NCBI RefSeq assembly: GCF_023554255.2
Contig: NZ_JAMJWD020000002.1
Location: 425,425-489,424, forward strand
Reading direction: 5' to 3'
Source of the DNA: Phyllobacterium sp. 21LDTY02-6
GTDB lineage: Bacteria; Pseudomonadota; Alphaproteobacteria; Rhizobiales; Rhizobiaceae
DNA length: 64,000 nucleotides
The position numbers and the translations under genes are program-made. The notes under the pieces are model-generated. The model saw only the letters and a list, made by a program, of their open reading frames with translations. It was not told the DNA's origin and searched no databases. Positions 1-8,825 of this stretch are shown here, one piece after another; position 1 is the stretch's first letter, and each line of letters opens with the position of its first letter.

Positions 1-2
1 TC

Positions 3-296
3 ACGGGCATATTGACCGCGACGTTCGGCGGCATATTGCGCGATATCATCGCGGGCGAGCCATCGGTGCTGTTGCGGCGGGAAATCTATGTCACGGCGGC
101 CTTTGCCGGCTCCGCCACCTATACGCTGCTGTTCCGGCTGGATGCGGCGCCGGCATTCGCTGCCCTTGCCGCTTTTGCCGCCGCGTTCGTCGTGCGCGGC
201 GGTGCGCTCTATTTCGGCTGGACGCTCCCGAACTACCATAGACCCGGCCGGAACGACGAGGAACTCAAGCGTGACGGCGTCATCCGTTCAGATTAG
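3..296 (+). CDS. TRIC/UPF0126 family membrane protein, C-terminal part (5' truncated by window edge)
   Basis: The frame is already open at the first complete codon (position 3), so this is the 3' part of a longer gene. The visible part contains the glycine-rich TATFGGILRDI segment followed by GEPSVLLRREIY, which is typical of the second half of UPF0126 (YadS/YicG-like, trimeric intracellular cation channel) proteins. Two hydrophobic helices follow and a short charged tail ends the protein. Members are inner-membrane cation channels; the physiological ion in bacteria is not settled. The stop codon overlaps by a few bases the stop of the convergent adenosine kinase gene. Confidence 0.8.
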   Translation, partial: TGILTATFGGILRDIIAGEPSVLLRREIYVTAAFAGSATYTLLFRLDAAPAFAALAAFAAAFVVRGGALYFGWTLPNYHRPGRNDEELKRDGVIRSD

Positions 297-1280
297 GCCT
301 GCCTGCTCTGCGGCGAGCTTGAGGTTTTGCTGCGGGCGCGGCCCGATCTGCTGGATCACCAGGCCGGCGGCGAGCGAGCCGAGACGTCCGCAATCACCGA
401 GGCTGCGGCCATTGGTGTAGCCGAACAGGAAGCCGGACGCGTAGAGATCGCCGGCGCCCGTCGTATCGACCAGTTCCGCAATTTCGATCGCGGGGACAAC
501 CACCGTCTCGTCGCCGCGCACCACGACCGAACCTTTTTCGGAGCGGGTCACCGCGGCGAGCTTGCTATCCTTCCTGACCAGGTCCAGCGCCTTGTCGAAA
601 TCATCGGTCTGGTAGAGCGACTTCAGCTCGGCTTCATTGGCGAAGATGATATCGACCGTGCCGGAGCGCATCAGGTCGAGGAATTCGTCGCGATAGCGAT
701 CGACACAGAATGGGTCCGACAGAGTCATCGAGACTTCGCGGCCATATTCGTGGGCGATCTTCGCGGCCAGGCGAATGGCTTCCTTCGCCCGGGGCGGATC
801 CCAGAGATAACCCTCGAAATAGGTAACCTTGGCTTCGGCAACCTTGGAACTCTCCACATCCTCCGGGCCAAGCTCCACACAGGCGCCGAGATAGGTATTC
901 ATCGAACGGTCACCGTCCGGTGTCACGAATATGAGCGAACGGGCGGTCGGCGGGGGCGATTGCAGCACCCTCGTATCGAAGGCGACGCCCTGGGAACGAA
1001 TATCATGGGTGAACACGTGGCCCAGCTGATCGTCCGCGACCTTGCCGAAATAAGCCGCACGCCCGCCAAGGCTGGCGACGCCTGCCGCCGTGTTGCCCGC
1101 GCTGCCGCCCGATGCCTCGATTGCCGGGCCCATCCGCTCGTAAAGAAACTCGGCGCGATCGGCATCGATGAGATTCATTGCGTTCTTGATGATGCCGTTC
1201 TTGACGATGAATTCCTCGTCGGTGCGGGCAAGAATATCGACAATAGCATTGCCGATGCAAAGCACGTCATAGCTGGACAT
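288..1280 (-). CDS. Adenosine kinase / PfkB-family sugar kinase
   Basis: A 330-residue ribokinase (PfkB) family kinase. The N-terminal part has the family's GNAIVDIL opening, a glycine-rich stretch (GGSAGNTAAGVASLGG) sits near residues 58-73, and the C-terminal PfkB signature DTTGAGDLYASGF holds the catalytic aspartate. Length and sequence style fit the alphaproteobacterial adenosine kinase group, which phosphorylates adenosine to AMP in purine salvage in the cytoplasm. Another PfkB substrate cannot be excluded. The ATG at 1280 has a GGAG about ten bases upstream on the minus strand. The gene is convergent with the TRIC gene and divergent from the EI24 gene. Confidence 0.88.
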   Translation of the reverse strand: MSSYDVLCIGNAIVDILARTDEEFIVKNGIIKNAMNLIDADRAEFLYERMGPAIEASGGSAGNTAAGVASLGGRAAYFGKVADDQLGHVFTHDIRSQGVAFDTRVLQSPPPTARSLIFVTPDGDRSMNTYLGACVELGPEDVESSKVAEAKVTYFEGYLWDPPRAKEAIRLAAKIAHEYGREVSMTLSDPFCVDRYRDEFLDLMRSGTVDIIFANEAELKSLYQTDDFDKALDLVRKDSKLAAVTRSEKGSVVVRGDETVVVPAIEIAELVDTTGAGDLYASGFLFGYTNGRSLGDCGRLGSLAAGLVIQQIGPRPQQNLKLAAEQAGLI

Positions 1281-1422
1281 GAAAACTCCGGTTGGTCGAG
1301 CCTGGTGATCTGCTCTAGCCTTTCAAACCGGAATTGGCCACCCCCGATTTCTGCACCCATCTTGTCTGCGGCGTCGGCCGCGCCTATGTCCACGACTGAA
1401 AAAACTATGGAGTATCAAGCCG

Positions 1423-2139
1423 ATGATCTTCGCAAGCGCCCGCGCCGCGGCGGGGCACCTCTTCCGTCCCGAGTTCCGCAGCGTCCTGTGGAAATCGCTC
1501 GGTTTGACGCTGCTGCTGCTCATTGGCGCCTGGTTCGGGCTGCGGGCCATCTTCGAGGCGCTGGCCTGGCCGTTCATGGACCAGATGGTCGCCTCGCTGC
1601 CGCAATGGGCAGGCTGGGTCGGCCTTGTTGCAGGGATTCTCGCCAGCATCGGCCTCGCCATCGGCCTGGCTTTGCTCATTGCGCCGGTAACTGCCATGAT
1701 TGCCGGCATATTCCTCGATGATGTGGCTGAACTTGTCGAAAAAGAGGACTATCCGAGCGATATGCCGGGCAAGCCGTTGCCGACCGTCCGGTCCTTCGTG
1801 CTGTCGGTGAAGTTTTTCGGCGTGGTGATTGCCGGAAATATCGTCGCGCTGCTCCTGCTGCTCGTTCCCGGCATCAACATCATGGCGTTCTTCATGGTCA
1901 ATGGCTATCTGCTCGGACGGGAATTCTTCGAGTTCGCCGCCATGCGTTTTCACCCGGAAGCGGATGCCAAGGCATTGCGGACGAACAATGCCGGCACCGT
2001 CTTTCTCGCCGGGCTTGTCATCGCCGGTTTCATGGCGATCCCGATCCTGAACCTACTCACGCCCCTCTTCGCGGCGGCGATGATGGTTCACCTGCACAAG
2101 GCGGTTGCCCGCCGCGATGCGACCGGGCGGAGGGCGTAG
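1423..2139 (+). CDS. EI24 / CysZ-like integral membrane protein
   Basis: A 238-residue protein with long hydrophobic segments near residues 22-45, 65-95, 130-155 and 195-225. It matches the EI24 domain layout found in CysZ-like proteins. E. coli CysZ is a sulfate permease, but alphaproteobacterial members are mostly uncharacterised, so sulfate transport is only a family-based guess. A GGAG motif lies upstream of the ATG. It is convergent with endonuclease III, with only a few bases between the stops. Confidence 0.75.
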   Translation: MIFASARAAAGHLFRPEFRSVLWKSLGLTLLLLIGAWFGLRAIFEALAWPFMDQMVASLPQWAGWVGLVAGILASIGLAIGLALLIAPVTAMIAGIFLDDVAELVEKEDYPSDMPGKPLPTVRSFVLSVKFFGVVIAGNIVALLLLLVPGINIMAFFMVNGYLLGREFFEFAAMRFHPEADAKALRTNNAGTVFLAGLVIAGFMAIPILNLLTPLFAAAMMVHLHKAVARRDATGRRA

Positions 2140-2143
2140 ATCG

Positions 2144-2917
2144 TCAATCCTGCTCCGCTGCGATGATCTGCGGCGGCAGCGGAACCAGCGGCGCTGGTAT
2201 ATCGGCCGTTTTTACAGCTGCCTTGCACAGATCCGCGATGACGCATTCCGGGCATTCCGGCCGGCGTGCCTTGCAGGTGTATCGGCCATGCAGGATCAAC
2301 CAATGGTGGGCGTGATAGAGGAACTCGGCCGGGATTATCTTCATCAGCTTCGCTTCGACCTCGTCGGGAGTCTTGCCCGGTGCAAGGCCGAGACGGTTGC
2401 CGATCCGAAAAATGTGGGTATCGACAGCCATCGTCGCCTGGCCAAAGGCCATGCTGAGCACCACATTGGCGGTCTTGCGACCGACACCCGGCAACTTCAC
2501 CAGTTCGTCCCTGTCATTCGGCACCACGCTGCCATGGTGTTCGACCAGATCGCGCGAAAGCGCGATGACATTCTTGGCCTTGTTGCGCCATAGTCCAATC
2601 GTGCGGATATGGGAGCCCACTTCCTCCTCGCCGAGCGCCAGCATCTTTTCCGGCGTATCCGCCACCTTGAACAATGCGCGCGTCGCCTTGTTGACACCGG
2701 CATCGGTTGCCTGGGCGGACAGGACCACGGCCACGAGCAGCGTAAACGGGTTGACGTGTTCGAGCTCGCCTTTCGGTTCGGGGCGCTGAATGGAGAAACG
2801 CCTGAAAATCTCATGGATCTCGGCGGCCGTATAGCGTGTGCCGCGAACCCGGCGTGGCCGCGACACGGCAACCGAATTCACGGCATTCTGATCGATTTTC
2901 GACTTGGGATTTTCCAT
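2144..2917 (-). CDS. nth: Endonuclease III, DNA glycosylase/AP lyase
   Basis: Base-excision-repair enzyme that removes oxidised pyrimidines and cleaves at abasic sites. The sequence shows the helix-hairpin-helix LPGVGRKTANVVL, followed by the VDTHIFRIGNRL segment with the conserved aspartate, and a C-terminal four-cysteine [4Fe-4S] loop (C-x6-C-x2-C-x5-C pattern in CKARRPECPECVIADLC). I take the ATG at 2917 (MENPKSK...), giving 257 residues. A longer reading from 2941 would overlap the start of the divergent DUF2244 gene. The N-terminus is about 40 residues longer than E. coli Nth, which is common in rhizobia. Confidence 0.93.
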   Translation of the reverse strand: MENPKSKIDQNAVNSVAVSRPRRVRGTRYTAAEIHEIFRRFSIQRPEPKGELEHVNPFTLLVAVVLSAQATDAGVNKATRALFKVADTPEKMLALGEEEVGSHIRTIGLWRNKAKNVIALSRDLVEHHGSVVPNDRDELVKLPGVGRKTANVVLSMAFGQATMAVDTHIFRIGNRLGLAPGKTPDEVEAKLMKIIPAEFLYHAHHWLILHGRYTCKARRPECPECVIADLCKAAVKTADIPAPLVPLPPQIIAAEQD

Positions 2918-2931
2918 GACGCTTCTATACT
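2904..2931 (+). promoter_or_regulatory. Candidate promoter for the DUF2244 gene
   Basis: TTGGGA at 2904-2909 and TATACT at 2926-2931 are separated by 16 bp and resemble -35 and -10 hexamers. The predicted transcription start would fall only a couple of bases before the ATG at 2940. The element lies inside the 5' end of the divergent nth gene. Confidence 0.4.
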
Positions 2932-2939
2932 CAAACCCC

Positions 2940-3446
2940 ATGAACCAGACAATCGAGCCATTTGACGCGAGCAGGCAGAACGAGGAAGAGATTTTCCGCG
3001 CGCTTCTCGTGCCTCATCGTTCATTGGGAAGAACGGGGTTCCTGCTTCTGATGGCAACGCTCGGCCTGAGCAGTCTGATCACCGGGCTCTTCTTCCTCTC
3101 GCTCGGCGCCTGGCCCGTTTTCGGTTTCTTCGGCCTCGATGTCCTGTTGGTATATGGCGCGTTCCGCCTGAACTACCGCTCGGCCAAGGCCCATGAGGAA
3201 GTCAGCATTTCGAGGTTGGCGGTCAATATCAGGCAGGTTGCGCCTTCCGGCCGGGCAAAACTGCACGAGTTCAACCCCTTCTGGGCGCGGTTTCGCGTGG
3301 CCCGCCATTCCGAGATCGGCATCACCTCGATGCGTGTCGAGGGTCAGGGAAAAGCGGTGAACATCGGCTCCTTCCTCAACCCGGACGACCGCGAAACATT
3401 CGCCTCGGCGTTCCAACTGGCCCTGGCTACGGCCAAGGGCCGGTAA
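2940..3446 (+). CDS. DUF2244 domain membrane protein
   Basis: A 168-residue protein starting MNQTIEPFDASRQ, with two adjacent hydrophobic helices around residues 32-75 and a soluble C-terminal half. This is the layout of DUF2244 proteins, which are found in alphaproteobacteria and have no established function. The ATG at 2940 is preferred over an upstream ATG at 2904 because it keeps the family N-terminus and lies outside nth. There is no Shine-Dalgarno sequence in front of it, and a possible -10 hexamer ends nine bases upstream, so the mRNA may be leaderless. Confidence 0.8.
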   Translation: MNQTIEPFDASRQNEEEIFRALLVPHRSLGRTGFLLLMATLGLSSLITGLFFLSLGAWPVFGFFGLDVLLVYGAFRLNYRSAKAHEEVSISRLAVNIRQVAPSGRAKLHEFNPFWARFRVARHSEIGITSMRVEGQGKAVNIGSFLNPDDRETFASAFQLALATAKGR

Positions 3447-3515
3447 CGGCAAGAATCGGGTGGCGAGACGCGGAGTATCATGGCCATATGTCCCTCAAGC
3501 AGAGAGGTACGCGCT

Positions 3516-4418
3516 ATGAAACCACAGGCAATACTGAAAAAGGACATCACGCCCACGGGCGACGATTATGCCATCGTCAGCCATATCATCGAGCGCATCA
3601 GCAAGGACTATCGCGATCAGCCGTCCCTTGAAACACTGGCCAGGGATACCGGACTGACGCCGACCGGCCTGCAGAAGCTGTTCACGCGCTGGGCAGGCCT
3701 GTCGCCCAAGGGCTTCCTGCAAGCGGTGACGATCGATCACGCGAGACGGCTTCTCGACGAGGGCATGCCGTTGCTGGAAACCGCCTATGAGACCGGATTG
3801 TCCGGCCCCGGCCGTCTGCACGACCTGTTCGTCACGCATGAGGGCATGTCGCCCGGCGACTACAAGACACGCGGCGCCGGATTGACGATCCGCTACGGCT
3901 TTCTGATCTCGCCATTCGGCCTCGCGCTGGTCATGGTTACCGATCGCGGCCTGGCTGGGCTGGCCTTCGCCGATGCAGGCAAGGAGCGGGATGCACTCGC
4001 CGATATGATGGGGCGCTGGCCCAACGCCACCTATGTGGAAGATCTGGCAGCCACGGCGCCCTATGCCGCGCGCATCTTCAACCCTTCCGAATGGCGGGCC
4101 GACAGGCCGCTGAAGGTCGTTACGATCGGAACCGACTTCCAGCTCCGGGTCTGGGAGGCGCTGCTGAAGATACCGATGGGCAAATGCGTCTCCTATTCCG
4201 ACATCGCGGCCGACATTGGTGCACCAAAGGCTTCCCGAGCCGTGGGCGCCGCCGTCGGCGCCAATCCGGTCAGCTTCGTCGTGCCCTGCCACCGGGCCGT
4301 GGGCAAGTCCGGCGCCTTGACCGGATATCATTGGGGCTTGACCCGGAAACGGGCGATCCTCGGATGGGAAGCCGGCCAGATCGGCGATGGCAGCGCCAGT
4401 TTGAGCGATGCGGGTTAG
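3516..4418 (+). CDS. AraC-type HTH / methylated-DNA-protein-cysteine methyltransferase fusion (Ada-like)
   Basis: A 300-residue protein with an AraC-type helix-turn-helix region at about residues 15-115 (LETLARDTGLTPTGLQKLF, then AYETGLSGPGRLHDLF) and a C-terminal Ogt/MGMT domain. The methyl-acceptor motif PCHR is intact (VVPCHRAVGKSGALTGYHWG). The enzyme repairs O6-alkylguanine by irreversible transfer to its own cysteine. The N-terminal zinc domain of full Ada, which repairs phosphotriesters and switches on the regulon, is absent. The ATG at 3516 is chosen because AGAGAGG precedes it at normal distance; an upstream in-frame ATG at 3480 lacks this. Confidence 0.9.
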   Translation: MKPQAILKKDITPTGDDYAIVSHIIERISKDYRDQPSLETLARDTGLTPTGLQKLFTRWAGLSPKGFLQAVTIDHARRLLDEGMPLLETAYETGLSGPGRLHDLFVTHEGMSPGDYKTRGAGLTIRYGFLISPFGLALVMVTDRGLAGLAFADAGKERDALADMMGRWPNATYVEDLAATAPYAARIFNPSEWRADRPLKVVTIGTDFQLRVWEALLKIPMGKCVSYSDIAADIGAPKASRAVGAAVGANPVSFVVPCHRAVGKSGALTGYHWGLTRKRAILGWEAGQIGDGSASLSDAG

Positions 4419-4466
4419 AGCCCGCATGCCAGATCCCGGCTTCGTTTCCCGGCGCAGCAACGGGGG

Positions 4467-4497
4467 TTGACCTTCCAACGGTTGGAAGGCGTAAGGT
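4467..4497 (+). promoter_or_regulatory. CueR-type (MerR family) promoter/operator of the copper ATPase gene
   Basis: A -35 TTGACC (4467-4472) and a -10 TAAGGT (4492-4497) are separated by 19 bp, the over-long spacing typical of MerR-family promoters. The spacer contains the dyad CCTTCCAACGGTTGGAAGG (4471-4489), with perfect 8-bp arms and a 3-bp centre. This closely resembles copA promoters bound by CueR in E. coli. CueR would untwist the spacer when Cu(I) is bound. No cueR gene is seen in the window. Confidence 0.88.
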
Positions 4498-4523
4498 CCG
4501 ATGTGCTTGAAGAAAGGTACATC

Positions 4524-7010
4524 ATGACCCACCAACACGACCACGCTCATCACGCCCATCACGGTACTCCGGATCACGACAGGACGATCACCCGCGATCC
4601 GGTCTGCGGCATGCTGGTCGACCCTGATGCGGGCAAGCCAGCCTATGATCATGGCGGCCGGCATTTCCATTTTTGCAGCGCCGGTTGCCGTGACAGGTTC
4701 CAGGCCGAACCCGAGCGCTATATCGAGGCGAGCGATCCCGTCTGCGGCATGAAAGTCGATCGCGCTTCCGCCCGGCACATGCTGAGGCACCAGGGTCATA
4801 ATCACTACTTCTGTTCGGCCGGGTGCATGTCCCGGTTCGAAGTCGCGCCGCAGGTCTATCTCGGCGACGAGAAGCCGAATCCTGCCCCCGCAGGCACGCA
4901 ATATACCTGCCCCATGCACCCCGAAATCGTCAGCGACGGGCCGGGTTCCTGCCCGCTATGCGGCATGGCGCTTGAACCCATGGGCCTCCCCACCGGCGAG
5001 GAGGGGCCGAATCCCGAACTGGTCGACTTCACACATCGCCTGCGGTTGAGCGCACTTTGTTCGATCCCGCTCTTCATCATGGCGATGGGTCCCATGCTCG
5101 GACTGCCGATCGGCGCCTGGGTCGGGGAAGGATTGGCCCGGTGGATCGAGTTCGCGCTCGCGACGCCCGTCGTGCTTTGGGCGGCGATTCCATTCTTCGA
5201 GCGCGCCTGGACCTCCTTCGTCAACCGCAGTCCGAACATGTGGACGCTGATCGCCATCGGCGTCGGCGCGGCCTATCTTTTCAGCGTCACTGCGACGCTG
5301 TTCCCGGGCATCTTTCCGCACTCCTTCCGCATGCATGACGGCGGCGTACCGGTCTATTTCGAGGCGGCAGCAGTGATCGTCACGCTGGTCTTCCTCGGCC
5401 AGGTCCTGGAATTGAAGGCGAGAGAGCGGACCGGTTCGGCCATCCGCGCCCTGCTCGATCTCGCGCCCAAGACCGCACGCAAGATCGGCCCGGACGGGGA
5501 GGAACTCGACGTTCCGCTCGAGAGCGTCGTTGCCGGCGACCAGTTCCGGGTGCGGCCGGGCGAACGGCTGCCGGTGGACGGCATCGTCCTGGAGGGCCGG
5601 TCGGCGGTCGACGAATCCATGCTGACCGGGGAGCCCGTGCCTGTCGAGAAGATCAAGGACGACAAGGTGACCGGCGGCACGCTCAATGGCAACGGCTCGC
5701 TTCTTGTCCGCGCCGAGAAGGTCGGGGCCGATACGGTGCTCTCCCGGATCGTTGCCATGGTGGCTTCCGCGCAGCGTTCGCGGGCACCCATTCAAGGTCT
5801 CGCCGATCGCGTATCCCGCTTTTTCGTCCCGGCGGTGGTTGCCGTCGCAGTGTTCTCCTTCATCGTCTGGTCCATGTTCGGACCGGAGCCGAGCATGATC
5901 CACGGGCTTGTCGCCGCCGTTTCGGTGCTCATCATCGCCTGCCCCTGCGCGCTCGGCCTCGCGACGCCGATGTCGATCATGACGGCAACGGGGCGCGGCG
6001 CCCATGCGGGCGTTCTGATCAAGGATGCGGAGGCGCTGGAGAGGTTTGCAGGTGTCGATACGCTGATCGTCGACAAGACGGGCACATTGACCGAAGGCAA
6101 GCCGAAACTGAGCGACATCGTGACCGGCGAAGGCTTCGATGAGAACGAGGTCCTGGCATTGGCGGCGAGCCTTGAGAAGGGCTCGGAACATCCGCTGGCG
6201 GAAGCAATCCTGGCGGCTGCGAAGGAGCGCGGCCTTGCTCTCGGTGACGTCTCTGATTTCGAGGCAGCGACGGGAAAAGGCGTATCCGGCACTATCGACG
6301 GCAATACGGTGCTGATCGGCAACAGCACCATGATGCAAGGCGCCGATATCGATGTTTCGGCGCTGGAACAGAGCGCGGAGAAAATCCGGCGCGATGGCAA
6401 GAGCGCCATGTTCATCGGCGTGGACGGCAAAGCCGCCGGCATCATCGCCGTGGTCGATCCGATCAAATCGACGACGCATGACGCCATCAAGAGCCTTCAC
6501 CGGGCCGGGCTCAGGATCATCATGGCGACCGGGGACAATGCCACCACGGCAAAGGCGGTCGCCGAGCGTCTGGGCATCGACGATGCGCGGGCTGACATGC
6601 TGCCTGAAAAGAAGAAGGAACTGGTCGACAGCCTGCGGGCAAGAGGCGCCAGGGTGGCCATGGCGGGCGACGGCATAAACGACTCTCCCGCTCTCGCCGC
6701 CGCCGATGTGGGCATAGCCATGGGCACGGGCGCGGATGTGGCCGTGGAAAGCGCCGGCATCACCCTGGTCAAGGGCGATCTCAACGGCATCGTGCGGGCC
6801 CGGCACCTGGCCGAGGCGACGCTCCGCAACATCAGGCAGAACCTGTTCTTCGCCTTTATCTACAATGTGTTGGGCGTTCCGGTCGCGGCGGGCGTGCTCT
6901 ACCCGTTGTTCGGAACCCTGTTGTCGCCAATGATCGCCGCCGCGGCCATGAGCCTCTCATCGGTCTCGGTGATCGCCAACGCGCTGCGGCTGCGCTCGAT
7001 CCGCCTGTGA
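4524..7010 (+). CDS. copA: Copper-translocating P1B-type ATPase with two YHS domains and an HMBD
   Basis: An 828-residue Cu(I) exporter of the inner membrane. The order is a His-rich N-terminus (residues 3-17), two YHS metal-binding domains (about 22-66 and 70-115, each with DPVCGM and FCSAGC), a heavy-metal-binding segment (YTCPMHPEI...CPLCGM, about 125-152), then the P-type core. The core has CPC in the ion-binding helix (residues 473-475), DKTGTLTEG with the phosphorylated Asp517, the HP dipeptide in SEHPLAEAI and the hinge [10 protein letters not shown]. It lacks the usual CxxC HMA domain. The ATG at 4524 follows AAGAAAGG; an in-frame TTG at 4467 would start inside the promoter. Confidence 0.95.
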   Translation: MTHQHDHAHHAHHGTPDHDRTITRDPVCGMLVDPDAGKPAYDHGGRHFHFCSAGCRDRFQAEPERYIEASDPVCGMKVDRASARHMLRHQGHNHYFCSAGCMSRFEVAPQVYLGDEKPNPAPAGTQYTCPMHPEIVSDGPGSCPLCGMALEPMGLPTGEEGPNPELVDFTHRLRLSALCSIPLFIMAMGPMLGLPIGAWVGEGLARWIEFALATPVVLWAAIPFFERAWTSFVNRSPNMWTLIAIGVGAAYLFSVTATLFPGIFPHSFRMHDGGVPVYFEAAAVIVTLVFLGQVLELKARERTGSAIRALLDLAPKTARKIGPDGEELDVPLESVVAGDQFRVRPGERLPVDGIVLEGRSAVDESMLTGEPVPVEKIKDDKVTGGTLNGNGSLLVRAEKVGADTVLSRIVAMVASAQRSRAPIQGLADRVSRFFVPAVVAVAVFSFIVWSMFGPEPSMIHGLVAAVSVLIIACPCALGLATPMSIMTATGRGAHAGVLIKDAEALERFAGVDTLIVDKTGTLTEGKPKLSDIVTGEGFDENEVLALAASLEKGSEHPLAEAILAAAKERGLALGDVSDFEAATGKGVSGTIDGNTVLIGNSTMMQGADIDVSALEQSAEKIRRDGKSAMFIGVDGKAAGIIAVVDPIKSTTHDAIKSLHRAGLRIIMATGDNATTAKAVAERLGIDDARADMLPEKKKELVDSLRARGARVAMAGDGINDSPALAAADVGIAMGTGADVAVESAGITLVKGDLNGIVRARHLAEATLRNIRQNLFFAFIYNVLGVPVAAGVLYPLFGTLLSPMIAAAAMSLSSVSVIANALRLRSIRL

Positions 7011-7020
7011 GGCGCCCGAT

Positions 7021-7311
7021 CTACAGCGTGGAGACGACGTCGGCCGAGATGCGCAGTTCGCGCATCGGACGCACCAGCGCCGTCGTCGCCGCGTAGGTCG
7101 GATGGGCCTTGTACGCGGCCAGGGCCTCGGCGTCCTTGAATTCCGCATAGACGACAACGTCGATCTCGTCGGAAATCGGATCGGTCTTGGTATTCTTCAT
7201 CACTTCGAAAACGGTGGAGTGGGGAATCTCGCCCAGTTTCCACAAGCCGCTCACAATTGCCTCGACATTATCTTTGTCGCGGGCGCTGAAGAAGACGATA
7301 TGGCGTATCAC
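7021..7311 (-). CDS. Dabb (stress-responsive alpha/beta barrel) family protein
   Basis: About 96 residues, beginning MIRHIVFFSARD from a GTG start at 7311. The ferredoxin-like Dabb fold is recognisable from the MIRHIVFF opening, the central DVVVYAEFKDAEAL segment, and AYKAHPTY followed by VRPM. Members of the family are small dimeric proteins of varied or unknown role. The frame stays open to 7353, but the Dabb family normally starts at MIRH and an AGGA lies about ten bases upstream of the GTG. The gene is convergent with copA and has no clear functional link to it. Confidence 0.8.
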   Translation of the reverse strand: MIRHIVFFSARDKDNVEAIVSGLWKLGEIPHSTVFEVMKNTKTDPISDEIDVVVYAEFKDAEALAAYKAHPTYAATTALVRPMRELRISADVVSTL

Positions 7312-7473
7312 GGTTACACAATCCTGATGCTTTCGTTCGGGCGGACTTTCCACGTCCGGCCACTCACGTCAATAGCTGTGCTGTCGCACCACATTGCCCC
7401 ATCGACATTCGCGTAGCGCTTTGACAAGCTTGTACTGCACCGGAATCGACCCTACCAAAGGAGGACAGGCCCA

Positions 7474-7668
7474 ATGACACAGCTCAAGCTCAGTGACGCG
7501 ATAAACACCACGTGCCCGTGGTCCGGCGATCCGATCAGGGAGGACAGCCTGACGCTCTATAACGGGTCGGTGGTCGGCTTCTGCAATCCCGGCTGCCGCG
7601 ACAAGTTCGAAAAAGCCATCAATCATTTCGACGCCGAACTAGGGCATCGCCGACACGACGCAGTCTAG
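7474..7668 (+). CDS. Small YHS-like cysteine-containing protein
   Basis: A 64-residue protein with a very strong ribosome binding site (AAAGGAGG). It has TTCPWSGDPI, then LYNGSVVGFCNPGCRDKFEKAI, matching the C-x-x-x-x-x-P...GFC-x-x-x-C-x-x-x-F layout of the YHS/TRASH treble-clef metal-binding fold. The same FC-x-x-GC-R-[DS]-[KR]-F pattern appears twice in the nearby copper ATPase, so a role in copper handling is possible, but this is an inference. Similar small proteins are sometimes labelled glutathione S-transferase; nothing in the sequence supports that. Confidence 0.75.
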   Translation: MTQLKLSDAINTTCPWSGDPIREDSLTLYNGSVVGFCNPGCRDKFEKAINHFDAELGHRRHDAV

Positions 7669-8636
7669 TCCTTGTTGCCGTCGGCGTAAGTAGTGTCGCC
7701 CGAGCCGGTAACGACCGCTTCGGCCGGTGCCAGCAGCCGGCCCTGCCGCTTCAACTGCTGCTCACGGAAGAAGATGAAGAGACCGGAGGCGATGATGAAA
7801 ACCGAGCCAATGAGCATGGACAGGCGCGGAACATCGCCGAAGACGAGCCAGCCGAAGATGATGGCCCAGAAAAGCAGCGTGTATTGCAGCGGCGCCACCG
7901 TTGCCGCGTCGGCGAGCTTCAGTGCCCGGTTTACGAGCACATGGGCAAGCATGGCGACGATGCCGAGCAACGCCAGCAGCACCAGGTCGCGCATGGTCAC
8001 GGGTGTCCAGTCAAAGCTGACCGAAACCAGCCCCGCAAGGCCGGCGCCGACGATCTGCCAGAAGACCAGGGTCGTATCGGGCGTGCCGCGCAACGTCCGT
8101 CCGAGCAGGAGCATGAAGGCGAAGGCCATGCTTCCTAGCACCGAGATCACCGCCTGCGGCGTCAGCGCCTGGGACGAAGGCTCGAGCGCGATCACCACGC
8201 CGATGAAGCCGATGATGATGGCGGTCCAGCGCCGCCAGCCGACCGGCTCCTTGAGAACAAGCGGCGAGATGGCGGCAACATAGATCGGGGCGGCCAGCCA
8301 ATAGGTCATCACATCGGCAAGCGGCAGATAGACCACGGCGAAATAGAAAGCGAACACCTCTGCCGTCGACAGTACCACCCGCGCCGCCTGCGTCCAGGGA
8401 CGATCGACGGCCACGATCTTGCGCGGCCCGTTGAACCAGATGAACGGCGCGAGGACGATCAGCGCCGCCGCGCTGCGGATCAGCACGACCTGGCCGACGG
8501 AATAGGTCGAGACCAGCCATTTGCCCATCACATCGTTGAGCGCGAACATCAGCATGCCGAGCAGCATCAGCAGGACGCCGGTACGACCCGCAGAACTGTC
8601 GTGAGCGGGGGCAATAGAGGCCGAATTGGTGGGCAT
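7665..8636 (-). CDS. DMT-superfamily (EamA) transporter
   Basis: A 323-residue membrane protein with about ten hydrophobic helices arranged as two EamA repeats; the WRRWTAIIIGFIGV stretch ends the first repeat and WLVFGDVPRLSMLIGS lies in the second. The family exports small metabolites such as amino acids, but no substrate can be assigned. I start at the ATG at 8636 (MPTNSASIAP). An in-frame ATG at 8675 would add 13 polar residues and neither start has a convincing Shine-Dalgarno. The stop overlaps the end of the convergent YHS-like gene by four bases. Confidence 0.85.
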   Translation of the reverse strand: MPTNSASIAPAHDSSAGRTGVLLMLLGMLMFALNDVMGKWLVSTYSVGQVVLIRSAAALIVLAPFIWFNGPRKIVAVDRPWTQAARVVLSTAEVFAFYFAVVYLPLADVMTYWLAAPIYVAAISPLVLKEPVGWRRWTAIIIGFIGVVIALEPSSQALTPQAVISVLGSMAFAFMLLLGRTLRGTPDTTLVFWQIVGAGLAGLVSVSFDWTPVTMRDLVLLALLGIVAMLAHVLVNRALKLADAATVAPLQYTLLFWAIIFGWLVFGDVPRLSMLIGSVFIIASGLFIFFREQQLKRQGRLLAPAEAVVTGSGDTTYADGNKD

Positions 8637-8825
8637 TGAACGTTTCCCGGTATGTTTTGCTCTGCTTTGGGACATTTTCAGCGCGCAATCCAGCGGAAAA
8701 ACGCAAAAATGCGCGATAGCAGCCCCGGCCTCGGCCGGTTCATTCCGCCGAAGTGATTATGGTCGCCTGCTGGAAGCCCGGAGCGAAATGCCTTAATCTC
8801 GGCAGCGGCTGGGGAGGGGAACATC

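Noticed and set aside
4956..6806. 616-codon minus-strand frame across the copper ATPase gene
   Set aside because: It is antisense to a well-supported gene and its translation is His/Arg/Asp-rich low-complexity sequence typical of shadow frames in GC-rich DNA.
7474..7668. Annotation of the 64-residue protein as glutathione S-transferase
   Set aside because: Too short and lacking any thioredoxin-like GST fold; the cysteine pattern fits a YHS-type metal-binding fold instead.
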